From contig NC_092250.1 in assembly GCF_036320965.1 (NCBI RefSeq), positions 14,167,100-14,231,099 on the forward strand: 64,000 bases of DNA, given 5' to 3'. This document shows, in pieces, positions 22,720 to 36,595 of this stretch. Position 1 is the first letter of the stretch. Each line of letters opens with the position of its first letter. This DNA is from Panulirus ornatus (Eukaryota > Arthropoda > Malacostraca > Decapoda > Palinuridae). A program made the translations under genes and the position numbers. The notes under the pieces were generated by a model. The model made no database searches and had not been told where the DNA came from. It saw only the letters and a list, made by a program, of their open reading frames with translations.

Positions 22720-23849
22720 AGAATGAATAAATGAATCGCCAAAATTCTGGACCACCACATCCTTCGCCAGTCTCGTGTAGGACAATCACATTCTTCACCA
22801 TCTCATTGCGGGGGGGGGGGGCTATCAGATCCTTGACTATCTCAGTGTGGGACATCAGAACACGTGTAAAGACTGTGCCATTCAATATGAGGCCATCAGG
22901 TCTCTCCGTATCTGAATGTGAGGCCATTATTTACTCCTTTATCTGAGCGTTTGAACCATCAAATTATTCATCTGAGGGTAAAACGATCAGATGCCTCGTC
23001 ATCTGATTGTGAAGCCAATGGAAAAATCATCCTATAAACACGGGAAAGACCCTTCATCTCTGTGGGACCATCAGAGCCTTCAGCATCTGAGTGTAACCCA
23101 TCAGATCAGCTCATCACATCTTCAGCATCGAGCTGTAAGACCTGGAAGGGCATCTGTTGTCATGGTCATTAGGAATTAAGTGTCTTGTCACTAAACATAT
23201 GAATAGACTGGCTCGCTAATGGGCGCGTCTGTCGGTAATATAATTTTCCCAAGGCATATATCTGCAAGCCATTCGAGGTCACGAATAAAAGCCCGGATTA
23301 GGGGGGGAATGCCGGATTAGGGGGGATGCCGGATTTTGGGGGGAAATACCGGATTGAATATCAAAACGAGGGAAGGTGAGTCGGAGGAGAATGAAGAGAA
23401 GACAAAACAAAAGTGATAAACATGTGTAAAAGATGTGTAAATGAACGAAGCCTCAAATTGACTGAATAAAAAAGAGAGAGAACTTAGGGAAAAATAAGTC
23501 GGGGGGGGGGGGGGAGGGAATTAAGTCAAGTCAGTTAGAAGCGTAATGAAATGGCGTCGAGTGGGAAATTATATTGTTCAGTTGTAAATTACGAGATTTT
23601 CGTCCGTGTGAAGATGAAGAGGTAAAGTGTAACAGGTGGGAGGAGGAGGCGGGAGCGGTGGATGGTGTCTTGTTACGGGCCATGGGGAACAGGAGGAAGG
23701 AGGAGAGGGAGAAGAAGAAGAAGAAGGGGAGGAGGAAGAGGAGAAAGGTGCAGAGCAAGAGGTCACAAAAGAATCTACGAAGATTTAAGTGATGACATGA
23801 AATGAAGAAGAAAACGGAAGGGTGGGAAGCTAGAGGGAGGATTGTGAGG

Positions 23850-24000
23850 GGTGGAGAAGGGAGAAGAGGGTGAGAGGAAGGAGGAAGAGGGTGAGAGGAA
23901 GGAAGAAGAGGGTGAGAGGAAGAAGGAAGAGGGTGAGAGGAAGGAAGAAGAGGGTGAGAGGAAGGAGGAAGAGGGTGAAAGGAAGGGAGAAGAGGCGAGA
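23850..24000. repeat. 20-21-bp purine minisatellite, about 7 copies
   Basis: Unit gggtgagaggaaggaagaaga. Glu/Lys/Arg-rich frames follow from it and are not genes. Confidence 0.92.
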
Positions 24001-24107
24001 GGAAGATGTTTAAGGACAGAAGGGAGGAGACGGTAGTGTAAGGACGTGGATATGATTTCTGACTTCTGTCCTTACGTTACTGTCTACTTGCTGTGTGTGT
24101 GTGAGTG

Positions 24108-24108
24108 C

Positions 24109-24187
<79 letters not shown>
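24108..24187. repeat. (GT)n-(GA)n compound microsatellite
   Basis: Inverted counterpart of the tract at 20286-20380. Confidence 0.97.
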
Positions 24188-24191
<4 letters not shown>

Positions 24192-24740
24192 AGGGATGAC
24201 AACGGTGAAGGAAATAGAGGAAAGGGGGGTAAAGGAGAGAGGAAGTGTGAGGACTGAGCAGAGGTGGAAGGGTGAGGACTGAGCAGATGAGGGAGGGTGG
24301 GAGTATCAGAACAAGGGAGAGGATCCAGAGGTGGGAGAACACAGGGGAGACATAAGACCTGATGGTCTATGACCAAATTATCTTCCCAGTGACAGCGATA
24401 GACACCTAAATTCCTGTTCCAGATAGACTGAGGCAGGAGAGTACAGCAGGAGGGAGCTCCTCTCCCACCGTCACCCCTTCCGTTATGGGTTGTGAAGACC
24501 GAGTCAGGGTGAGGGAAGGGTGAGAGGAAGGGAGAGAGGAGGAAAGAGTTTGAGGACGGGGAGAGGCTGCAGTGTGAGAGGAGACGAGGCGAAAAAGACG
24601 AGAGCAAAGGAGGAGAATGTACGAGGGGAATATGAGGAGAAATGAGTGTGTGTAACGGAGCAGCAGCAATGAGAGTGAAAATGAGGAGAAGATGAGAGTG
24701 AGGAAGATGTTGAGAAGCGATGAGTTCCTCCCTTCATGAC

Positions 24741-24743
<3 letters not shown>

Positions 24744-24820
<77 letters not shown>

Positions 24821-24821
24821 G
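24744..24821. repeat. (GA)n microsatellite
   Basis: About 38 GA units with one interruption (gagaagag). Absent from the matching site of arm 1 near 19445, so gained or lost after the duplication. Confidence 0.95.
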
Positions 24822-24905
24822 TGCTCGTCTCTCCTAAGACACGGCTGGTATGAATCCCTCATTATTTATGGGGAAAATGAGATTATTGTGGTGGGTACAG
24901 ACGCA

Positions 24906-25094
24906 TGAATCTACAGTGTTCATCCGATGATGATGATGACAGAGGAGGAACCCACTTCTGATGAAGTGCAGTGGGAGGGAGGTAGGAATGTGTGGACGAA
25001 GGAGGGAGAGAAGGATATGTTGACGAAGGACGTGGGTAAGGAAAATGTGTGGAAGAAGGACAGTGTGTGTGTGTGTGTGTATGGCAGGAGGAGG

Positions 25095-25138
<44 letters not shown>

Positions 25139-25180
25139 CAGGAGGAGCATTGTGTGTGTGTATGTGTGGCAGGAGGAGGA

Positions 25181-25240
<60 letters not shown>

Positions 25241-25249
25241 AGAAGGAGG

Positions 25250-25280
<31 letters not shown>

Positions 25281-25343
25281 GCAGGAAGAGGAACTGTGTG
25301 TGTGTGGGTGGACGGAGGAGGGAGGCAGGAGTGTGAGGTTGGA

Positions 25344-25417
<74 letters not shown>
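24906..25417. repeat. Compound (GT)n blocks and (GA)n
   Basis: Four (GT)n blocks separated by ggcaggaggagga-like spacers form a higher-order tandem repeat (about 25066-25290), then (GA)34 at 25349-25417. Confidence 0.95.
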
Positions 25418-25419
<2 letters not shown>

Positions 25420-25675
25420 CCATAGTCTCCAGATGAGCGTCTCTGATCATCACTACTCCTCAACCCTCTTGCCTCATGTGTTTTGATCTCACCACATACA
25501 CGTCGCTCCTTTGCGGAGAAGTGCTCCACACGACCCACGCCAACACGCACCGGTCCATAGGCAACAGATTCGAGCGAGCCAATCAAATATTAAGACACCT
25601 CGATCCTTGTCTCTTCAACCTAAAAAACAACGTAGCCTATGAAATAGCCTACGTCTTTTTGGGTTGGCATAATTA

Positions 25676-25922
25676 CGAAATCCCGCGTTAGCGAGGTAGC
25701 GCAATGAAACAGACGAAAGAATGGCCCAACCCACCCCCATACCCATGTATATACGTACACGTCCACACACGCACATATACATACCTATACATCTCAGCTT
25801 ATACATAAATATACACACACACAGACATATACATATCTACACATGTATATAATTCATACTGTTTGCCCCTATTCATTCCTGTCGCCACCTCGCCACACAT
25901 GAAATGAAAACCCCTTCTCCCT

Positions 25923-25976
<54 letters not shown>
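25676..25976 (-). mobile_element. LINE 3' noncoding fragment ending in (TA)n
   Basis: 25680-25917 matches the LINE 3' region (cccgcgttagcgaggtagcg, gaatggcccaacccaccccc, gtcgccacctcgccacacat). It stops within ccccttctcccttccaa and (TA)25 follows. Confidence 0.88.
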
Positions 25977-25993
<17 letters not shown>

Positions 25994-26002
25994 TTTTTAT
26001 AC

Positions 26003-26417
26003 TTTGTCGCTGTCTCCCGCGTTTGCGAGGTAGCGCAAGGAAACAGACGAAAGAAATGGCCCAACCCCCCCCCATACACATGTACATACACACGTCCACA
26101 CACGCAAATATACATACCTACACAGCTTTCCATGGTTTACCCCAGACGCTTCACATGCCTTGATTCAATCCACTGACAGCACGTCAACCCCTGTATACCA
26201 CATCGCTCCAATTCACTCTATTCCTTGCCCTCCTTTCACCCTCCTGCATGTTCAGGCCCCGATCACACAAAATCCTTTTCACTCCATCTTTCCACCTCCA
26301 ATTTGGTCTCCCTCTTCTCCTCGTTCCCTCCACCTCCGACACATATATCCTCTTGGTCAATCTTTCCTCACTCATTCTCTCCATGTGCCCAAACCATTTC
26401 AAAACCCCCTTCTCCCT

Positions 26418-26422
<5 letters not shown>
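26003..26422 (-). mobile_element. Second LINE fragment with internal deletion
   Basis: Restarts at the LINE 3' end (ctttgtcgctgtctcccgcg), skips about 250 bp between tacatacctacaca and gctttccatggtttacccca, then runs through the C-terminal coding region (minus-strand frame 26402-26184 with KWFGHMERMSEERLTKRIYV). It ends in the same ccccttctcccttccaa(TA) junction as the fragment before it. Confidence 0.88.

Positions 26423-26493
<71 letters not shown>
26423..26493. repeat. (TA)n microsatellite
   Basis: About 35 TA units. Confidence 0.97.
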
Positions 26494-26495
<2 letters not shown>

Positions 26496-26718
26496 CTTTT
26501 TCTTTCAAACTATTCGCCATTTCCCGCGTTAGCAAGGTAGCGTTAAGAACAGAGGACTGGGCCTCTGAGGGAATATCCTCACCTGGCCCCCTTCTCTGTT
26601 CCTTCTTTTGGAAAATTAAAAATTAAAAAAAAAAAAAAACGAGAGGGGAGGATTTCCAGCCCCCCGCCCTTTTAGTCGCCTACGACACGCAGGGAATACG
26701 TGGGAAGTGTTCTTTCTC

Positions 26719-26721
<3 letters not shown>
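26494..26721 (-). mobile_element. Dispersed repeat B
   Basis: Same unit as 17367-17600, with a 9-base deletion in the ccgctccctcccctttt segment. (TA)n abuts both ends. Confidence 0.88.

Positions 26722-26786
<65 letters not shown>
26722..26786. repeat. (TA)n microsatellite
   Basis: About 32 TA units. Confidence 0.97.
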
Positions 26787-26788
<2 letters not shown>

Positions 26789-27361
26789 AAGATCAGATGA
26801 GTTCTGGAGTCAGACAGCCATGTTTTCTAACACTCGTATCATTGGCTGACAACCCCAATTTTATATTTGGATTTCTTTGTCATCTGTACCTTAGTGTTTT
26901 GAACGATGGTTTTAGCGCCTTACAATTAGTCTAGCCTTCATTTCGCATTCGTCTTCATTTTTCATCCCAGTGTGAAGTATTTCTTTCCATTTTCTTTCGT
27001 TTTAAGGTTTCTAAGGGATTTTTTTTTTACGGTCAGAGATGGAGTAGCCCAAATTAATTGGCTATTTCTACTATCTTATATGAATCAGAATTGGTCTTAA
27101 ACATTATTCATGAAATTGGTTACAAAAATGTTTTTTGAACATCACATGACCCCGATGGCAAAATTGCAACGCTTATTTTCTTTTCTTTTTTACCCTTTTT
27201 GGAGATCAAAATTGATTTTTTTTGAACCCTATTTTTGAGGTCAAGGGTTACCAGAATTCTAAAGATATTTGCCACTAATCTATTTCATTTTAATTAGTGT
27301 TAATGAAGATCTTTCAGTAATTGTTGTAGCCCCTTTTTAATCTCGAAATTTGACGCAAATA
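26787..27361. other. Unassigned AT-rich sequence
   Basis: AT-rich, microsatellite-free DNA resembling 17800-18130 in style. No gene recognised. Confidence 0.5.
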
Positions 27362-27363
27362 TA

Positions 27364-27521
27364 CAGGGTGTCCCCCAAAGAAATGGACTCACTTTTTGAC
27401 ACCCTATAACTCACTGAATTTTTCTAATTTTCCATTCCAATTGACCCTGAAAAAAGAAAAACAAAAATCAATGAGTTATAGGGTGTCAAAAAGTGAGTCC
27501 ATTTTTTTGGGGGACACCCTG
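27364..27521. mobile_element. Palindromic mariner-type MITE
   Basis: 158 bp beginning cagggtgtcccccaaa and ending in its complement. The inverted arms are about 54 bp with only two mismatches (positions 17 and 51), around an about 50-bp centre. A TA dinucleotide lies on each side (27362-27363 and 27522-27523), the target duplication typical of the Tc1/mariner superfamily. No transposase. Confidence 0.92.
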
Positions 27522-27689
27522 TATTTAAGGTATGTATATGAAGGGATGCAAAACTGCATTTTTGTATGGTAGTGTTAGATGGCATGGGTAATTGTATGTT
27601 CTAATCATTGTCGTATCTAACTCGCTATTCACACGCGTGCCATAACCTACGCCAGGTACTCATTAAATCAATCAGTTCTAAGGGTAAGG

Positions 27690-27790
27690 GTAAGTCTTTA
27701 TGGGCCAGTCGACCACCCTTACTGGGATTTCTTGGAACCCGCGCGTGATCGATGGTCAACAACGCTAACCACTCCACCATAGAACCTTCT
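27690..27790 (-). repeat. tRNA-like (SINE-type) unit
   Basis: On the minus strand gttctatggtggagtggtta gives a good A box and cgcgggttcc a damaged B box. Probably a decayed tRNA-derived SINE head. Confidence 0.55.
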
Positions 27791-27899
27791 CGATTTTTCT
27801 TAAAAGCCTGACTGTAGGCGGAAGGGATGTCATAAATGTTTTCCTAAACCCCCTAAAGAAAAGAACTGTCAAAGCTTGCAAAAGAGGTCGTGCATTTTC

Positions 27900-28200
27900 A
27901 TTGTGCTATAGAGCTAAAAAGATTATCTATTTATTTATTTATTTTACTGCACTGTTCATTCCTGTTTAGTAAGTACTACCGAGCTAAACAGATTATCTAT
28001 TTATTTATTTATCTATTTTGCTGCACCGTTCATTCCTGTTTAATAAGTAATACCGAGCTAAACAGATTATCTATTTATTTATCTATTTTACTGCACCGTT
28101 CATTCCTGTTTAATAAGTACTACCGAGCTAAACAGATTATCTTTTCATTTATTCATTCATTTATTTTACTGCATCTTTCATTCCTGTGTAGTGAGTTACA
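27900..28200. repeat. About 70-bp minisatellite, about 4 copies
   Basis: Unit contains gagctaaacagattatctat, (ttta)n and ccgttcattcctgtttaata. The internal tetranucleotide run varies in length. Confidence 0.92.
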
Positions 28201-28331
28201 TATGAAAAAAAAAGAAGAAACATTCATCTTAAATCCCAAGTCTTTTCTAAAGTTGTACCACATCCTGTCCATATTGGTTGTCGTCTCTCAGTAATATATT
28301 AATCCACAAAGAAAAAAAAAACAGAGAAATG

Positions 28332-28332
<1 letters not shown>

Positions 28333-28390
<58 letters not shown>
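28333..28390. repeat. (CA)n microsatellite
   Basis: About 28 CA dinucleotides. Confidence 0.97.
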
Positions 28391-28391
<1 letters not shown>

Positions 28392-28493
28392 CCCCATTAT
28401 TCATACGTACTCATCCGTTTTCTTTCGTTTTCCCTTCGCCCTCTGGGGGCCTTAGTGTGTTGGGTACGTCTCTTGACCACCCTCCACTGCCAC

Positions 28494-29452
28494 AGTCACT
28501 TGGCTCCACCACAGTGTATGTCTAACCACACAACACCACCACAGACGCTTGGCTCCACCAAAGTGTATGTCTAACCACACACCACCACCACAACCGCTTG
28601 GCTCCACCACAGTGTATGTCTAACCACACATCACCAACACAGTCACTTGGCTCCACCACAGTGTATGTCTAACCACACAACACCACCACAAGCGCTTGGC
28701 TCCACCACAGTGTATGTCTAACCACACAACACCACCACAAGCGCTTGGCTCCACCACAGTGTATGTCTAGCCACACAACACCAACACCACAGACGCTTGG
28801 CTCCACCACAGTGTATGTTTAACCACACAACACCACCACAGTGGCTTGGCTCCACCACAGTGTATGTCTAACCACACAACACCACCACAACCGCTTGGTT
28901 CCACCACAGTGTATGTTTAACCACACAACACCACCACAGTGGCTTGGCTCCACCACAGTGTATGTCTAACCACACATCACCAACACAGTCACTTGGCTCC
29001 ACCACAGTGTATGTCTAACCACACAACACCACCACAGTCGCATGGCTCCACCACAGTGTATGTCTAACCACACAACACCACCACAGTCGCATGGCTCCAC
29101 CACAGTGTATGTCTAACCACACAACAACACCACCACAGTGGCTTGGCTCCACCACAGTGTATGTCTAACCACACATCACCAACACAGTCACTTGGTTCCA
29201 CCACAGTGTATTTCTAACCACACAACACCACCACAACCGCTTGGCTCCACCACAGTGTATATCTAACCACACATCACCAACACAGTCACTTGGCTCCACC
29301 ACAGTGTATGTCTAACCACACACCACCACCACAACCGCTTGGTTCCACCACAGTGTATGTCTAACCACACAACACCACCACAGACGCTTGGCTCCACCAC
29401 AGTGTATGTCTAACCACACAACACCACCACAGACGCTTGGCTCCACCACAGG
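28494..29452. repeat. About 49-bp minisatellite, about 19 copies
   Basis: Unit ggctccaccacagtgtatgt, then ctaaccacacaacaccaccacag and a variable hexamer (acgctt, ccgctt, tggctt, tcactt, tcgcat). The hexamer variants recur in blocks, suggesting multi-unit duplications. Confidence 0.96.
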
Positions 29453-29756
29453 TCGCGTCTCGTACAGTAGAAGTGACTTCAAACTTTCCCTTTTTCTTTT
29501 CGTTCTTGTGCAAAAAAAAAAAAAAAAAAAAACGGAAGTGGGTGGGGATGATGGTTCCAGTTTTCTATAAAAAGCTGTAGTTATTCGCTAACGAGGACCA
29601 AAGTTAATGACATTTTTCCAAACACCTTTGATGTTTTTCTTTTATGTATATTAAAGAGATTTTTCTCTGAAATATTCATTAATCATCTTCTACATGTTCG
29701 TTCGTACAACGGTGTTTCCAATATGGTCTGTACAGCAATGATCACTGTATTGGTGA
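29453..29756. other. Unassigned sequence with poly(A)
   Basis: 20-A run at 29512-29531, then AT-rich DNA. Nothing recognised. Confidence 0.5.
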
Positions 29757-29975
29757 TCGATGGTCTGTGCAGCAGGGACCATCTGTGGTCTGTACAGCAG
29801 GGACCATCTGTGGTCTGTGCGGCAGGGACCATCTGTGATCTGTGCAGCAGCGACCATCTGTGGTCTGTACAGCAGGGACCATCTGTAATCTGTGCAGCAG
29901 GGACCATCTGTGGTCTGTACAGCAGGGGCCATCTGTGGTCTGTACAGCAGGGGCCATCTGTGGTCTGTACAGCAG
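29757..29975. repeat. 25-bp minisatellite, about 9 copies
   Basis: Unit ggtctgtacagcagggaccatctgt. Variants gtacagc/gtgcagc/gtgcggc. Open in several frames on both strands; not a gene. Confidence 0.96.
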
Positions 29976-29984
29976 CCATCACTC

Positions 29985-30427
29985 CACTAGCTCGTAATCA
30001 TCCACGACCAAGTACAACTCCCTCATCCGGCACAAGTTCATAATCATCCACGACCAGGTACAACTCCCTCATCCGGCACAAACTCGTAATCATCCACGAC
30101 CATGTACAACTCCCTCATCCGGCACAAACTCGTAATCATCCATAACCAGATACAACTCCCTCATCCGGCACAAGCTCATAATCATCCACGACCAAGTACA
30201 ACTCCCTCATCCGGCACAAGCTCATAATCATCCACGACCAAGTACAACTCCCTCATCCGGCACAAGTTCATAATCATCCACGACCAGGTACAACTCCCTC
30301 ATCCGGCACAAGTTCATAATCATCCACGACAGGTACAATTCCCTCATCCGGCACAAACTCGTAATCATCCACGACCAGGTACAACCCCCTCATCCGGCAC
30401 AAACTCGTACTCATCCACGACCAGGTA
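29985..30427. repeat. 46-bp minisatellite, about 9.5 copies
   Basis: Unit aactcgtaatcatccacgac followed by caggtacaactccctcatccggcaca, with aactcg/aagctc/aagttc variants. Confidence 0.96.
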
Positions 30428-30711
30428 AGAATTCGCCAATAATTTTGACTCGCGTCGACCAATTTATGGATAAATATTTCCATTGTATTCTAATAATGAT
30501 TTATCATTTAGCGGGGTTGAAATTAATTGTCCTTTTTGGTTGAAGTTGATTAGAAGTCATTTTCGCCTAAAAGTCTTTCCTTTATCATGTATTTCTATTA
30601 GATTTTGTTGAATGTGTATACTATAATGATGTATATTTCATAGGCTCTGGCCTACTGATGTATATGACTTTGATGTATATGACTTAAAGGGGGGGGGGGG
30701 GGGGTTATTAT
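30428..30711. other. Unassigned sequence with a G18 run
   Basis: AT-rich, with a homopolymer of 18 G at 30687-30704 just before the next array. Confidence 0.6.
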
Positions 30712-30930
30712 GTACTCCGCTGGCCTCGTACCTCCATGTTGGTGACCTCCGCTGGCCTCGTACCTCCATGTTGGTGACCTCCGCTGGCCTCATACCTCCC
30801 ATGTTGGTGACCTCCGCTGGCCTCATACCTCCCATGTTGGTGACCTCCGCTGGCTTCATGCCTCCATGTTGGTGACCTCCGCTGGCCTCATACCTCCATG
30901 TTGGTGACCTCCGCTGGCCTCATACCTCCA
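30712..30930. repeat. 32-bp minisatellite, about 7 copies
   Basis: Unit gctggcctcatacctccatg followed by ttggtgacctcc; two copies have an extra C (cctcccatg). Confidence 0.96.
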
Positions 30931-31002
30931 TGGGTGACAACATAGCCTTCGAAGCTTTTGTGTGAGAGACGCATTTTTTTTCTTTGCTTCTGTTCCTCTT
31001 GT

Positions 31003-31127
31003 GGGAATTCCTCTCTCTTCTGTTCCTCTTTGTGGGAATTCCTCTCTCTTCTGTTCCTCTTTGTGGGAATTCCTCTCTCTTCTGTTCCTCTTTGTGGGAA
31101 TTCCTCTCTCTTCCTCTTCCTTTCCCG
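31003..31127. repeat. 31-bp minisatellite, about 4 copies
   Basis: Unit gggaattcctctctcttctg followed by ttcctctttgt. Confidence 0.95.
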
Positions 31128-31275
31128 GACGCACCTCCGTCGTGAGTGGAAGCGAGGGGTGGGTGGGATAGACTCCAGGTGTGTCGGGGCATGACAGTGC
31201 CTCTGCTGCCTCTAGGTGTCAGACTACATGGGTCTTTCATCGTACTTTCGTCCCTGGCCCATAATGACAAACATG

Positions 31276-31640
31276 GCCTTCCAATTGGCTCCTTATTACA
31301 CTCCCAACTCCCTGAAGTTCATGCATCCGTATTTAAGGACTAATATCTCTTTGTTTAGCCTCCCAATTGGCTCCTTATCTCACTCCCAACTCCCTGAAGT
31401 TCATGCATCCGTATTTAAGGACTGATATCTCGTTGTTTAGCCTCCCAATTGGCTCCTTATTACACTCCCAACTCCCTGAAGTTCATGCATCCGTATTTAA
31501 GGACTAATATCTCTTTGTTTAGCCTCCCAATTGGCTCCTTATCTCACTCCCAACTCCCTGAAGTTTGTGCATCCATATTTAAGGACTGATATCTCGTTGT
31601 TTAGCCTCCCAATTGGCTCCTTATCTCACTCCCAACTCCC
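31276..31640. repeat. 82-bp minisatellite, about 4.5 copies in dimers
   Basis: Unit contains tcccaattggctccttat, cactcccaactccctgaagt and tatttaaggact. Copies alternate between ttattacac with taatatctcttt and ttatctcac with tgatatctcgtt, giving a 164-bp higher-order period. Confidence 0.95.
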
Positions 31641-32080
31641 TATAATGCTCCACCTGTACAGCTGTGTGGTGTGGGCGGCTATAATGCTCCACCTGTACAG
31701 CTGTGTGGTGTGGGTGTGAGCGGCTATAATGCTCCACCTGTACAGCTGTGTGGTGTGGGCGGCTATAATGCTCCACCTGTACAGCTGTGTGGTGTGGGTG
31801 GCTATAATGCTCCACCTGTACAGCTGTGTGGGTGTGGGCGGCTATAATGCTCCACCTGTACAGCTGTGTGGTGTGGGTGTGGGCGGCTATAATGCTCCAC
31901 CTGTACAGCTGTGTGGTGTGGGCGGCTATAATGCTCCACCTGTACAGCTGTGTGGTGTGGGTGTGGGCGGCTATAATGCTCCACCTGTACAGCTGTGTGG
32001 TGTGGGTGTGGGCGGCTATAATGCTCCACCTGTACAGCTGTGTGGTGTGGGTGTGGGCGGCTATAATGTTCCACCTGTCT
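31641..32080. repeat. 36-45-bp minisatellite, about 11 copies
   Basis: Unit ctataatgctccacctgtac, agctgtgtggtgtggg and an optional tgtggg. The last unit runs straight into LINE sequence at ccacctgt|ctcccacttc. Confidence 0.95.
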
Positions 32081-34685
<2,605 letters not shown>

Positions 34686-34686
34686 A

Positions 34687-34743
<57 letters not shown>

Positions 34744-34815
34744 ACATCTGTGACGGGATTCGAACCCCAAGAACTGAGTGCAGCTGGGCTTCACTGCTCT
34801 ACTCCCGATAGTGTG
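34686..34815 (-). repeat. (CA)n and tRNA-like unit
   Basis: (CA)28 at 34689-34741. The minus strand of 34743-34815 has a perfect B box (ggggttcgaatcccgtcaca) preceded by tRNA-like agtagagcagtgaagcccag. Probably a tRNA-derived SINE fragment. Confidence 0.65.
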
Positions 34816-35619
34816 TGTGAAATCGGTGACCTAAACAGCTGTTTGTTTGATATCGGTGACCTGAACAGCAATTTGAAATTGGTGACCTAAACAGCGCCAC
34901 GGCGCTCTTAGCGGACGAGAGACCTCAGAAATCAAAACAGAGCTAAATGAACGAAGGTCAAGTTCGTTCTCCCTCCCTCAGTGACCTGGTATGAGGAGGA
35001 AGTCCCTGGAGGCTTCAGGCCACGCCACATCTACCACATCTACCGATCACATCTACCACATTGGCTTTAGTCGCCGTGCGTGGGCGTTATCACTAAGAGT
35101 TAGAAGAAAAAAATATATCTAATCTACTTAATTACCTTCTTTTTTTCTCTCTCTGTTCATTATCAAGGGACGTTCAGCTCATACAGTTAAAACTACGTGA
35201 GGGGTTAAAAGAGAATATATTGGTCTGGGTCTGGTTAATTTACCTAGGTTAATCTGGCTCAAATTGGCAGAGAAGTAATGGGGCGACTATCTGGTCTCTA
35301 GCTGTGGTTCGCTTACGAAATCGTAGGAAAAAAAAGAGAGAGAGAGAGAGGACCTTTGATGGTCTGTGCGAATCTCCTTGGAAGACCCGTCTCTAATGGC
35401 CTCTTCCATTGACGACCTGGATGTTCTAGAAATGGAAATATATACGGGTCAAATTCTCGATGATGGGGTATATGTATACCTCAGGTAGGTGTGGTATACA
35501 GGGTGGGTCTGTATGGCGAAGCTGAACTGGCTCGTAGGGTCGAACGAAACAGCTTCATGGGTTGTGTGGCGTAGAGTTACAAGGGGGTTTTACAGCCTTT
35601 ATATCATCGTTTGCAATAG

Positions 35620-35623
<4 letters not shown>
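34816..35623. other. Unassigned sequence with a 20-30-bp repeat
   Basis: 34825-34896 has three to four copies of atcggtgacctaaacagc. The rest is unique-looking with no gene recognised. Confidence 0.55.

Positions 35624-35690
<67 letters not shown>
35624..35690. repeat. (CT)n microsatellite
   Basis: About 33 CT dinucleotides. Confidence 0.97.
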
Positions 35691-35694
<4 letters not shown>

Positions 35695-35699
35695 ATTTC

Positions 35700-36261
35700 G
35701 TTGTGGGTGACTGTTGACTTCTACAGAGGCGCTGGATGTGGGGAAAAAAAAAAAATAAACCTACAGCAGAAGTAGTTTTATTGTGTGTGTGTGTAAAGAA
35801 ATGCTTCGTTCGTGGCGTTCAACAAGGGCTTCGACGCTGCTTCGAACCCGTCCAATTGACAATCAGTACACAGTTATTCGGGTTGATGAGGAAGCAGATT
35901 GGTGGAGCCTCTGGCATGGGCAACAGAAACGCGTTTCCCGTTGGTTAGGATCTCTGGTACAGGCAACAGCAGCATATTATCTGTTTGGAGGACGACGGAG
36001 AGTGTATTGTCCTGTTAGTGGAACATCTATGTTACGGCAGCAGGAGCGTGTGTCATTGTAGTGGATTCTCTGTCATAGACAACAAGAACGTATCACCTGT
36101 TGGTCTGACGACGGGGACAGACAACAGGTGCCTTTTTCTGTTGGTGGGACGTTCGTCACATTCAACGGGACATGTTCCCCGTTGGGCCGAACCTGAAGGC
36201 GTAAACAGGAGCGTGTTTCTCGTTCCATACGAAGCCGCTGTCACCCCGCCTGTTATGAACA
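35700..36261. repeat. Decayed about 50-60-bp tandem repeat
   Basis: From about 35920 the words gcaacag/gacaacag, gcgtgtttcccgttgg and gggac recur at roughly 50-60-bp spacing with heavy divergence. It looks like an old minisatellite. The 92-107-codon frames across it show the same degenerate peptide and are not assignable to a family. Confidence 0.55.
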
Positions 36262-36595
36262 CATGTTGGTCGCGAGAGATATGGAAGACCACATCATCAC
36301 TCGTATGATGCACGGGGCATCCAACCCTCTATATCGCGGAGATATGGAAGACCACATCATCACTCGTATGATGCACGGGGCATCCAACCCTCTATATCGC
36401 GAGAGATATGGGAAGACCACATCATTACTCGTATGACGCACGGGGCATCCAACCCTCTATATCGCGAGAGATATGGAAAGACCACATCATTACTCGTATG
36501 ACGCACGGGGCATCCAACCCTCTATATCGCGAGAGATATGGAAGACCACATCATCACTCGTATGATGCATGGGGCATCCAACCCTCTATATACTA
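36262..36595. repeat. 62-66-bp minisatellite, about 5 copies
   Basis: Unit gagatatggaagaccacatc, atcactcgtatgatgcacgg, ggcatccaaccctctatatcgcga. Copies 3 and 4 share attactcgtatgacg, a dimeric sub-block. Confidence 0.95.

Larger units (their letters stand above)
22720..24905 (-). repeat. Arm 2 of the large inverted duplication
   Basis: Reverse complement of arm 1. Arm-specific changes are a GA microsatellite insertion (24744-24821), loss of most 25-bp units, and a 21-bp purine array (23850-24000). The inner part (22720-23160) is a decayed about 40-bp tandem repeat with catcagat/catctgagtgt words, matched at 21200-21620. Confidence 0.9.
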
